64,000 nucleotides of DNA from the NCBI RefSeq assembly GCF_028858725.1, contig NC_084773.1, forward strand, positions 4,206,350 to 4,270,349. The letters are read 5' to 3'. Source of the stretch: Colius striatus (lineage: Eukaryota; Chordata; Aves; Coliiformes; Coliidae). A model generated the notes under the pieces. That model was not told the DNA's origin. It made no database searches and worked only from the letters and a program-made list of their open reading frames with translations. The translations under genes were made by a program, and so were the position numbers. Shown in pieces: positions 11,214-23,318 of this stretch (positions are counted from its first letter, which is position 1; the number at the start of each line of letters is the position of its first letter).

Positions 11214-14200
11214 ATGGACATCAGTTTGCCATTGACTGTTGCTAATGCATTTAAATTTTTGCATGTGAACCAAGTTCCCATGCACTGCCTCTAAACACTC
11301 AGGAATTGCTAAAGGTTTTTTAATAACAGTTATTAAATAAAGAGCTCCACCTTGGCACATCAGCCAGATGTCCTGTCTCCTCAGCCTTTCCTTGTAGATG
11401 GCACCCAGTAGCCTGTGTTACACAACAGACCATTTGGGCTTTGCAAGCACAGCAGCTGAAGGTGATCCACTCCACATTCCACAGTATGTTTATCATTTCC
11501 AGCAGGCTTGTTTAAAAGTTAAGCAAAGAAGAGAGAAGGGAATTGTGGGCCATGTAAAAGCACAGAGAAGGAGTAAAGCCAAGGTGAAGACATCGTGAGA
11601 AGTACAAGCCAGCTGGGCACAAGGCTGGAAACACCCATCAGGCTGCAGAGTCTCTGCAGAAAACCCCTGTGGTGGCTGCTCCATCCAACCCCAGCAGCAG
11701 CTGCTTTCTCCCTCCTCCTCATCCCCCTGGTCCCATGGGAGGGAAAAGGAGACATCACTGGGGTACCAATGCCCCTCAAGAGGTGGCTGATATCTTCCAC
11801 TCATCTGGGGCCAGGGGAGAACTGGTGGGAGAAACATCCTGAGCCGAGCCCCTTTCTGAATCCTCTCTCCCTGCAGCAGTTTCTGCCGTACTTTGACAAT
11901 ATGCAGCTTGTACAAGAGCATCTTTTCTTTGAGAAGAGGAAAAAAAAAGTATGAAAAAATGTTTTCCCCAACAACATATCACAGCAGGAAGATGAAGTAA
12001 TACTACACTTACACATAAACCATCCCTAGAAGACATACTGCTGGTATAAGGGTGTACAAACCCTCGAAGGAAGGCAGTCCGTCTTCCTGTGAAGGCAGAG
12101 AGCAGCCTAATCCACATTTTTCTACCTGTTTTCCTCCCCAGCCAAACAGGATTTCAACATTTCTTTCCTAGGCCACACATCAAAAAGCCTAATACAAATA
12201 AAAGTCAACTCTTTTTTTATGACCTCACAATCAAACCAGGTTTTGCTGACGATGTGGTACCCGGACCACAGAGTGTGACTGTCCACGCTGTCCTGTGCTC
12301 CTGCCCCCAGCACCGTGGCTTTGTGACCACCAACAGCAAAGTTCCACTCAAAGCAAAATCCCAGTGCCTACACAAATTCAAGGAAGAGCACAATTAAATC
12401 TGCCAATGCAAACACAGCAAAACACCACAAAACACCAAGTGCTACAAACAAGCACAGGGGAAGGGCCAAAAAGGCTTAAAAATTCAAACAGCCAGAAAGG
12501 CTCAGCTCCTGCTGCAGCCAAAAGCCAAGGAGCAGCTCTGCATGGCTCACCTAGCTTAGTCTTGCTTGCTTCTGGCCACGTCCCCTTACACCTTTGCCAG
12601 CTTTCCACTGTGCCCCCTCACACTCCCAGCAGGCAGGGACCAGCACAGGATGGGGCTAGTCTGGAGCAACTCATGTGTCCACTGCCCAGCTGGCAGCTGC
12701 CAACCTGATGGTTTTGCACACTTGTCTCCTTCTCCCTAGGGACCTGTCTATTTGGCTAATGAATTTGGGGGGAGGAAAAAAAAAGAATAGAAGAAGAAAA
12801 AAACGTCTGCTGGAGCTCTTTACCCTTTTTATCAAGTTGCTCTGCAATAAGCCTGCAGTCTCTGGAGGGACAGACAGTACAATTGCATAAACCTCACTTC
12901 CTCAGGAAACCAGATTAAAAAGCCACACTGTTGACTACCAAGGGAGAGCAGCAAGATCAGGGGAATGCACAAGGGAGCAGCTCAGATGTATTACTTGTTT
13001 CTTTAAAAGGTAGCCTGCCAGGGAGAGACAAAGGTAACAAGTGATGCACAGTAGAAGGCCAAGAAATGGCAGGAATAGCTTACGTTGACTTTTAAAAGTC
13101 AAAGAATACATATATCCTTATACACATGTAAAACCCACAAGTATCCAGGTATGGCTGCAAAGGAGAGCTAGGAGGTCTCTTCAAAGGCTCCCTCAACACA
13201 TAAAAAAGCATTACTGTTTTAGACTTTCTAACAGTTAAATGGCAATAGAGTTACCAGCCTGCATTCCTGTGATTAAATGGCTAAAACCACTGTGCTTGAG
13301 GAAAGTAACATACATATCATACCATGCCTCCTAGAAATGAGGCAAGGTATCAGATGTGCAAAGGTGAGGGGAAAAAATACAAGCTTCAGTCCTTTCTGGA
13401 GAAAGAATAAATGGACCAAATCTGACACATACATGGCTATTTACTACTGTATGACCCTCCTGTAATCTTCTTCAAGCTTTTGATGAAAAGCATTCACACT
13501 AAAACAAAGAAGAATGAATCTCTTGGTAACTGGTAGGTTTTACATTATTGATGACCTTTTGCTGGAAGAAGAAAACAGTGATATAATAAGAAAATCTAAA
13601 AGGAGGCCACTGTTAAGGACAAGCTAATACTTCAAATCATGGGCACACCCAAACAGGGAACACGGAAATAGCTGTTATTTGCTTACCCTTTATTTAACAC
13701 TCTAACATCTACTTCCACCTTTGAATGAAACAAAGGAAAACACTGTCAGCTTGGCTAACTGCAACACTATGTATCTGATACAGACACCTGAATTACTGTG
13801 TGTTAATAGCATCAGTGGTAGCATGCAGCAAAAAGCACCAAAAACCCCAGAAGATGCAACAAATCTCTCAAACCATACATCAACACTGTGCAAAAGAGAG
13901 AGGCTTTTGAATGGAGCAATAACTTAAATAACCAACACAAAATCTACAATCATTGGTTTGTCTGAGCGCCACACACGTGCACTGTGTGAATGTATTACAG
14001 CTTCTCAAATAAAACATCTACAAGTGAGATGGTTCACCAGCAGATGAAAGTGGAGATTTACAGAGGTGTCTGCCACATACAGGGACGATCTGTGGTCTTT
14101 AATAGGTATTTTTACAACTTTCTCCTGTGCAGAGCCGACTTTGTGGGCAGACAGACAACTCAGGATGCTTTTTGAGAGTCATACGGGTTTTCTACACATC

Positions 14201-14551
14201 CTAACATGGTCCAAGTCTCTAGAAAGGAGGATGAAGTGATTTTTTTTCTTTAAATATGACTTTCCACTACCCTCTTTAAGTTTTCAGCACTTTAAAAACT
14301 CAACTCTGCCAATGGCCAGCATTTTCCTTCTCCTACAGCAGCACAACCAGCCTTCATATGCACTAATGAGGCTTGCACATCCTACCCTGAAAAGTAAGAC
14401 TGGTCTAAAATGTCAAAAAAAAGAGAAAATCATGAAATAGTGTTGAGCAATTCCCCCCCCTCCCAAATTTGCAATTACTACAGCAACATTGCAACTTTAA
14501 AGCTTGACTCTGGTTCCAATCTATTTGGAGTTTCCTTGGCCAGCAGCAGGT
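11214..14551. other. Non-coding stretch
   Basis: Overlapping short open frames only, no domain. Nothing recognised. Confidence 0.6.
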
Positions 14552-14817
14552 TCATAGAATCACAGAATGGTGGGAGTTTGAATGGACCTCCAGAGCTCAT
14601 CCAGCCCAACCCCCTGCTAAAGCAGATTCCCCTTGATCAGGGGGCACAGGAACGTGTCCAAGAGGGTTTGGAAACCTCCCAAGAAGGAGCCTCCACAACC
14701 TCCCTGGGCAACCTGGGCCAGGGCTCCCTCATCCTTACAGCAAAGTGCATTTTCCTTATGTTTAAGTGGAACTTTTCATATTCCAGCAAGTTTTATCCTT
14801 GTTCAGTTGCAAGATAC
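14552..14817 (-). repeat. CR1 LINE 3' fragment
   Basis: TCATAGAATCACAGAATGG, CATCCAGCCCAACCCCC, then the CTTATGTTTAAGTGGAAC block, which becomes degraded after 14785. Confidence 0.9.
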
Positions 14818-15291
14818 ATGTTTGAAAGCTAAATAAATTTTGAGACAATCAAACTAGTTCCACTGTCAGTGACCTCTCCTGCCAAAATACACTCCTCTCA
14901 TAACTCAGCATCTTTGCTTTTTCAGGCTTAAACAAACTCAACAGAAAATTTTGCCCAGGTCATATGGATTTCTGCAACTTATTTTATACATTTCCTCTTA
15001 AGATCCTGCAGGAAAGAGAGATATTTAAATCACTTTTAGTGTGTAACTGGTGTCAAGAATGTTAAAACACCAAAAGTTCAGCTACTTAAGTCTGATGATT
15101 TTTCTTCTAAACAGGAAAAAAATACTCAGTAATAAAACCAGGTGAATGAGTCTTTATATGAGAGGACTTTGATACATCCATTTCATAACACATGTTCCAA
15201 AACTGTATCAAATTTCATTGTACTAGTAATAGATTTATTATTGTCACCAACAACAACAGACTGGCAGTGCTGAGCAAACACTTAGGACAGA
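14818..15291. other. Non-coding stretch between two CR1 copies
   Basis: AT-rich, no exon or repeat recognised. Confidence 0.6.
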
Positions 15292-15399
15292 TTTCCCTGT
15301 GTGACTTGATCTAGGTGGATCTGGCTTTAGGAGGGATTTGGACTAGATGAAATTTAAAGGTCTTTTTCAACCCCGACCATTCTGTGTGATTCTGTGATT
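15292..15399 (+). repeat. CR1 LINE 3' fragment, degraded
   Basis: GTGACTTGATCTAGGTGGAT, GGACTAGATG, and CATTCTGTGTGATTCTGTGA at the end. Confidence 0.87.
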
Positions 15400-17569
15400 A
15401 AGCCCAGGATAGACTTTAAGCCCAGGGCTGCATGTCACCAGGGCCCTCTACTCTAGAGCCACATCAGGGAGTACCAGGAGAAAAGCAAGAACTGAGCCCT
15501 GGCTGAGAAGCAGAGAAAAGGGAGAGCAAGGTTAGTCCTGGGAGGACAATTAAATGAAATCTATCAGCAACAAACATGAAAGGTGCAAAATGCCTTTTTC
15601 CAATCTCCATTTCCTATTTCCATGGTCAGCACGTGCTTTGAAGGTAAGTAGAACTTACTTTGTGTGAAGTCACTGATGTGAGCTTTAGAGTTTCCTCCAA
15701 AACATTTAGAAAAGAGGAACAAAGCTGGAAAGCAGAAATAATAAAATATGACATGCTCATTTATTCACAGTTGACTTTGCAATTTCCAATTTGGTTTTTA
15801 TCAGAACAAAAACCCATGGAGTCATTTCCTCCAGTTTCCAGTGAAACTCTTCATTAAAACACAGAGCTTTAAATAGACCATGACCTCACACGAAAAACAA
15901 AGATAGCCTTTGTGCAAGGGGAACCTCAGTTGTGTACTTTGAATGGCCCACAACACTGAGCAAGAGCATGGGCCAGGATAATTCTGTTACAACTTTAACA
16001 TATATCATTCTTAATGTTATATATAGATACATATGCACATATATTTTTTAGATATATATATATACACACACACACATACTTTGACAATCATCCCCTTTAA
16101 TGCAAAGAGGCAGTTTGCTGCTGTTACAGTTACTTTTCGTGATTCATTTTATGTGTCATCTCTTTTAAGAGCAAGAGGAATAAAAACTTATTTGCAAATA
16201 ATACATCAATGAGCAATTTTCTTCCCAAAACTCCAATCCCTGCTGCCACAGCAAGTAGTGGAAGAGAGCAGCACACTGCTGGGGCTCAGCTCTGTGAAGT
16301 TCTGAAACCACTCTGCTACTGGAAGTAAAGATAGGCTGAAAAATGATCACATTTATTGGTTTTGTGAAGAAAGAAGAGGGACACTTCATGGATCCTTCCC
16401 AAAAGAGTCCACAGGGCTGACTGCAAGCAGATACCTTCATTAGAAGTTGCACTTCCTAAAGCTACTTTTACTCACCTTCCTGCCAAATCCTGGCCTCCAT
16501 CAGTCCCACACAACCTCACAGGCACATCATCCTTCCCACAAACTAACAAGATGAACCCACCAAAACGCAGCAGTGGTCTCCCCTGAGCCTCCCCCCAGCA
16601 CTGGGGATGTTCCCCATCTCCTCTCCACAGCTGGACGCAGCTTTGATGGCTTCAAAGGGTGCAGGAGAGTGTGGGGAGGAAGGGAAAGGGCAGTGAAGAG
16701 GACAGATCTCTGCTGTTAGCTGTCTCTGTGCCTACGTACGATGCAGGTAACCTGTTGTCTGCATTTCTGTGGATCTCACCCATTTTTAGGGGAGAGCTGG
16801 GCCGTGGAGTGCCAGCCCTGGCTCTTGGGGAGAAGCACTTTGATAGCAGCTTGTTTGACTGGTGTCTAGTGTTAATTTTATTATTATGACAAAAGCACCT
16901 CTCAATCACAAAGGAACGCAGGGCCCAGCGAGATAGGCACTGTACAAACACTTACTAAAACAGTCTTTGTTCACAGTCCAAACAAAGAATGCTTGAAAAT
17001 GAAAGGGAAAAAAAAAGGAGGGGGTTGGGAAAGTGTTGCCAAGGTTTCACAGCAGGGCCAGAACTAGAGCACTGGCTCCTGGGCAGTGGCAGTCCTTCCC
17101 TAGCTCCTGGCACAGGGCTCTGCCTCCCCTGGCACTGGCCAGTGGGCTGGCAGCATCCACTCAGAGAAACACAAAAACTAAAGAGGAGCCTTTGTTTTCT
17201 CACTGCCCAAAGTAAATAAATGATGCACACAGCTCCTCACTGGCACACAGGAGGTGCAGGGAAACTCTTGTGGGAATCCCCTGCTACAACGCTGGCAGAG
17301 TACCATTGGTGCTACAGAAAGCAAATCCTTATGTTAGTCACAGTCCGATGCAAAAGGAACATGCAGCAGGAAAAAACATACACGAGAACAGACACTGTGC
17401 AAAGAGGTTGGTACCATAACAGCATTTCATGCAAAAAGTAGTAAAATCCACAGTGTTGTACCACACAGATTAATTTGCACTGGGCAGTAAGTGTGTTTGC
17501 AAAGAAGTCACTGCCTTAAAAAGATTTAAATTAGAGCTTCCAAGCAAAACTTCAGGTCACTTAAGGAAC
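15400..17569. other. Non-coding stretch
   Basis: Contains the AT/AC microsatellite. A minus frame at 16165-16452 begins near an acceptor-like ATTTTTCAG but has no recognised product. Confidence 0.55.
16011..16078. repeat. AT/AC compound microsatellite
   Basis: Alternating TATATA tracts pass into (CA)n at 16063-16075. Confidence 0.9.
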
Positions 17570-18090
17570 AGAGTCACAGAATGGTAGAGGTGTAGAGGTT
17601 GGAAGAGACCTTTAGAGATCATCCAGTCCAACCCCTCTGCAGAAGCAGGTTCACCTAGATCAGGTCACATAGGAACGTGTCCAGGTGGGTCTTGGAGACC
17701 TCCAAGGAAGGAGCCTCCACACCCTCCCTGGGCAGCCTGTGCCAGGGCTCCCTCACTGAAACACTGAAAGAGTTTTTCCTTATGTTTAAATGGAACTTTT
17801 TGTGTTTCAGCTTCATCCCATCACCCCTTGTCCTGTTGCTAGATACAACAGAAAAAAAAGTGCTGCCCTAACCTCCTGACACCCACCCTTTAGATATTTG
17901 TAACTATTAATGAGATCCCCCCCTCAATCTCCTCTTCGCCAGACTAAACAGCCCCAGTTCCCGCAGCCTTCCCTATAAGAAAGAGGCTGTAGTCCCATGA
18001 TCATCTTGGTGGCCCTGCACTGGCCTCTCTCCAGCAGTTCCCTGTCCCACTTGGGCTGGGGAGCCCAGGACTGGACACAGGACTCCATGC
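17570..18090 (-). repeat. CR1 LINE 3' fragment, about 520 bp
   Basis: AGAGTCACAGAATGGTAGAGG at the 3' end, the full 3' UTR-like block, then the coding part with CTGCACTGGCCTCTCTCCAG. A minus-strand open frame from 18154 holds reverse-transcriptase remnants such as [14 protein letters not shown]. Confidence 0.93.
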
Positions 18091-21000
18091 TATGCTGAGA
18101 GTCATTCCACGGCTGTATCATAAGGTTTAATGTTTGAAAGGTCTTGTCCTCCACAAGTAGAAAAGCACCACTGTCTGTACCTTCACAGCTCTACTAAAAA
18201 TTGCTTTTAAAGGTATTTGATCTGTTGGCACATGGGAAGAGGCAGGTGGGCTCATGTTTAGATGTATATTGAAGTAATATTATACAGAACAGTAACAGTA
18301 TTTTTATAAGGATTTGTGTGTAAATATGGGATGCTCTACACAGGGACTCAGTCTCATCCACATGCAACAGTCTTGGGCAAAGAAATGGAAAGGTTTTTCT
18401 GAATTAATTGAATGGATTTAACAGCTATTTCTCATGAGTAAAGGCAGCAAGAACCCTGCAATAGGAAAGTCTTCTCTGCGCTGGCTTCAGGCGCGGCATA
18501 AGGCACTCCTGCTGGGGCAGGCAGAACATCACACTGCTGTCCTCTAATTAAACACCCAACGAGACCCAGAGGTCTTCTCCTTTCTCTTACTCTGTTTTCA
18601 AATTGGTTCAGGAACAGCAGAAATGGTGTTTGCCAAATTACTCTGCAGAAATGTGCACAGTAACAAAGAGGCCGTGATTACATCAGCAATTTGAGCACGG
18701 ACCATTACTCTACTTCTGATTTATGGGATAAAAAAAAGCTCTTGCATTCAAAGCTTTACTCTGCAGCTTTTGCAATTATCTGTACAGGCAAATACTTTCA
18801 TGTAAAACAAAACAAAGGGCTTTTTAAATTTTCCCTTTCATTTCATCCTTTGCTGTAAAGAGAAAGGTAACAATTCACTCAATTGCTCGTTTCTGTACCA
18901 GGCTTAAGAGGTACAAATGACCTAGTTTCCTTGCCAGGAGCCAGCAGCAGCACACTTGCTTGGCACAGAAAATCACTGCATCTTGCTACACCAAGGGAAA
19001 AGTTAGAACTGTACTGATACAAATTAATAATAACAATAATCTGGGCATTACTATTCATTTCTGTATTGCATCGACCAAAAAACTCAGTGCCTCAACAAAG
19101 GTCTGTACAATGACAATCAACCCGAGTCTGTAGTTTCTAGACCCTTCATCTTGGATTCTGGAATGTGTTCAGTCATAATTAATCAGGCTTAATGATAATC
19201 TTATTATACAAAACACTTAAAATAATCCCAAAGCACCTTATGAAGTAACATTTCTATTGACAGGGAATAGTGTATCAATTACAGAAATTCGATTACCTCC
19301 CAGCTGAGTTCTAGCAGGCTTTTGCTTAAGGGAACCAGACAAAGAAATACAAACCAACAGACTGAATTCTTTGGGTTTTGCCAGCTCCTGTTTTGCAGCA
19401 TCCTTGTGAGGTCATTTGGAGGAGCGCTGCTCCATCACCAGAGCACAGCCTGAGATGATTTGGACACAGAACAAGATCGGTGTATGCAGGAGAAGGACTT
19501 CACTTTGTTCTCTTCTTTTTCAAATAGCCATGAAACTACATCCTGGCTTGAGGAATAAAGTTACCAGGCCCTCTTGTCTTGCACTAACTTGCCTACTTTA
19601 TGGCACCCAGGGCTTCTATTTTGAATGTTGTTCTTTTAAGCACAGTCTCTTGCACGGGTTTAAATGTCTGGCACAAGACAGTCAAAAGAGTTCTTTGTTC
19701 TAGCTTGCTGCCAAGAGGTTTGGATTTGGGCTGGTTATCGTTTGTTTCGTCCATACTAATGACATGCCTTAGACAAACACTTGGCAATGCATTCTTGGCT
19801 CAAAAAAACACCATTTTCTCAAGGAAATATCCTTCCACATCACTAAATGAATGTGAAAAATAGAGGATCTCTGTATGGAGAAGGTGGAAAACTACTGTAC
19901 CAGTTACAGAACAAAGTGCAACTTGGACCTGTTGGATTAGAGGGGAAAAAACAGAAAAAGAGGGCACAAGTGAAGCAGGGAAAGCCAAACCACCATATGC
20001 AAGAAATACTCAGGTTTCCTACAGTGAGAAAACGTGTGCACTGTGGAGTCAAGTAAATTACCTGTGCCCTCAGGTAATTCCCAACCCCACTAAAGCAGAG
20101 CTTCACCCAACCACCCCGTGTGCCCGCTGTACTCTTCTCCGACCTGTAAAACGTGATTTTCCACACAAGTAAGCTCAAGTTCGTATTAGGCTAAATATCT
20201 TGTTGCCCTTGGAACTTTACAGCCTTCTGTCTGCCTTCAGGATCTGTTCAGATCCTCTTCGATCAAACAGAAAATGAAGTTTTATGCGCTACCACTTGTC
20301 CCTTTCAGCAGTGCACCAGGAGAAGTGTCCAGATCTTTCCTGTTTTGTTTGGGTTTTTTTCATGAAACAAGTTGCTTTCGTGTGAAGAAGGACAAGGGAC
20401 ACTCTTAACTCTTGCAGCAAGCCTCATGCAGTGGCCAGAGCCCCAGGATTGCCATTACTGGGCCCATAAATACATCACAATGTGGCTCTTCCAGAGCCCC
20501 CCAAACACCCAGAACTGCATTGCAGGCAGCAATAATCTGCTGTCAATAATATCAAGTTGATCTTCAACAAATGTTTAGTCAGGGCTGAGGTTTGTCATCA
20601 ATAAACTTGCCATGCTCACTTAAGCTTTGCTTTTAATTGGGGATACATAAACTGCTAATGCCTAATCTCAAACCTCCTATGAGCAGACAATTTGGGCCCA
20701 TCTGAGAAGTACTGCTCTATGCTTTCAGCGTGATTCTTTTATGGGATTTTGAGAGAAACCTGAAAAAAAGAGTAACAAACGAGCTGACCATAAGCATTAC
20801 AGAAAAGGAAAAAAATGTGTGAAAGCAAAAACCAAAGGATGTGGATAACAGATGGAAAGGGAAGAGGCAGGGCAGCAGGGAACGTGGCAAGTGCACACCA
20901 TGGCTTGTGAACCATTTCATCCCAGCTTAGCTTTTGTGTGCTCAGATGTGGAACAACTCCGTTTTAATACACTGCCCAGGTACAAAGGGTACAGTAAGCA

Positions 21001-23178
21001 AAAGGGGAAGGGAGGTGAGGATGTGTTTTTAGCCTGTGCACAGGACAAAAAGTAAAAGGAAACTCAAATTTAAATGACAAAGGGTACTAGTTATTGAATT
21101 CAATTTTGCCAACCACCTAAACATAAGCTTTAACATTCCTCCCAGTATTAAGAGCTTTCCAAGCTGTGTTTAGGGCTGTCCACCAACTCTCAGCCAAATG
21201 GAGGTACCTTGATAGTCAAGCCTTGTAGCATCTCACCCAGACAGATCACAGAGCTTTAGAAGTGACACATTCTTAATCACATTCCAGATCGATCCCAGAC
21301 TGATCCTTTGACTGAACTAGACAATCCTTGAACTCCTGCCCATCTTTAGACAATGTGTAACACCTGAAAAATGTAGAATTGTAGACTTGCAAAAGTCAGC
21401 TACCCGTGCCCTCCTTCCTCCAGCTCCAGCAGCCCTTCATCCTGCTCTGAGAAGAAGCTCTCCAGAAGACACCCACCCCTCCCTCCAGTCTGCTCTCAGA
21501 AGGCAGCTGCAGCTCACATGCACAACCTTTCGCTTTCCATTTTTTTCCCTACAGTCATTTAGAAATAAACCTACCACTAGGCCCAGCCAATGTCCATGAA
21601 CAATTCTCCAAGCCTTTTCTGAACTCTCGTCAATTTGTGGGGGGGAAAGGCAGTGGAAACTTACAGGGTGGGCCACGTAGCATAAATCTGCAGCTTCTTA
21701 AAATTAACAGTCACAAACAGTCAAGCAACCCAATCTTTCCAACTGTGCAGACTGAACTAAATTCCTGAGCAAGAGTCCACTAATGAAAATGACCCATCCC
21801 CAATTTCCCCAAGATTAATGTTAGGACAGATTTCAAACACAGGTAGGCTTGCCAACACACATACTGCAACATCACTAACTGATCATGGATTTTACCAGGG
21901 GAATTCAGTTGTTACACCAAGAATGTGCACAAATCCATGAGCTACACACACATGTCTATAAGCAGAAGAGCTGCAAGACTTATTTTAAACATCTGCTAAG
22001 CAGATGATTCCCAGGTCTTCAGCAAGAAATATCATTTCCCTTCATTTCTCCTGTCCTGCAGATTTTCTTTCCTATACAAGTTGTCCAGGGAGAGAATAAC
22101 AGGTTATACTGCATTAAAACAGAAAGGGTAGAACTAGGACTAAGTTGGGGGTGGGCTGTTAATTCATTTTTACTAAAAAATAAACCAAACAAAAATCCAG
22201 GCGTTTGAGATTTCAACATTTCCCTACCAAACTCTAAGTTCAGACTGCTCATCAGAAAAGGCAATTTCCAAGAGCAAAACACAGCACTGAGTGCTGAGGG
22301 TTGTGTGCATGTGCCACAGTTTGCAGTGTCCCAGCTCTGGCAGCAGCTGGGGAGTCCTCAGGTGCTGCCACCACCCCTCGCCTGCAGCTTGGATGCTGAG
22401 TACATGGAAGTGCAAAGTGTTTCAGAAGAATTCCATCACGTGCCACAACTTGGTAATTTCCAACCAGGAAAAAAAAAAGAGAAAAAGCCATCAGGAAACT
22501 CCCAATTGTCACACCTCAGTCAATCCAGTCCAATCCTCAAATCCCAGGTCCATACCCTGCTGTGCCAGACTGAAAATGCCTCTGTTAAACGTCTGTGCAC
22601 ACTTGGCTCCTTTAGTCAGGAATGGCATCAAGAGAAACGAGAATGTCAAGTCACTTCAGAAAGTCACTTGAACCACTAATGCCATGTCACAGCCACACAA
22701 AGCAAAAGTGCTTCCTGGCACTGAGGGCTCCAAAGCAGACACTTTGCTGAGCAAAGCAAACCAGCTGCTTCATGGAGAAAAAGGGAAATACAAGTAACTT
22801 TTCTTGGGAAATAAGTAAGGCACAGCCATGGATTTATGTTTTCCACTGGGAGAAGAAACATAATTCATGTGCTAGCTACTTAAACTGCATTATTTCAAAG
22901 ATAGCATCAATAAAACGTTAGATTAAACTTAAGGCTTCTGATTAAAAACACCAGTGAGACATGTTGCTTCCAAAATCAGGGTGTAATTGATCACATTACT
23001 TAGGCACAGTGCCTTAGTAATATGTTCAGCAGAGGGCAAAGAAAAAGACATGAAGGGAGCAAAAGCTGCAACAAAATTAGTTAGGGGAGGTTACTTCACA
23101 TAAAATGATGTGTTTTACTCACAAATCAGCCATCAACCCTTTTCTGCACATCTGTACATCTCCTAAATATTATGGTTT
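18091..23178. other. Non-coding stretch; 18.4-19.3 kb resembles conserved non-coding DNA
   Basis: The 18.4-19.3 kb part is AT-rich with TAAT/ATTA cores and few simple repeats, a texture often seen in conserved enhancers. The rest is unremarkable. Confidence 0.4.
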
Positions 23179-23318
23179 CATAGAATCATAGAACGGAGGG
23201 GTTGGAAGGGACCTTTAGAGATCATCCAGTCCAACTCCCCTGCAGAAGCAGGTCCCACCTAGATCAGGTCACACAGGAACATGTCTGGACAGATATTGAA
23301 GATCTCCAAGCAAGGACA
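23179..23318 (-). repeat. CR1 LINE 3' fragment
   Basis: ATAGAATCATAGAACGGAGG, GGAAGGGACCTTTAGAGATC; truncated after GATCTCCAAGCAAGG. Confidence 0.92.
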
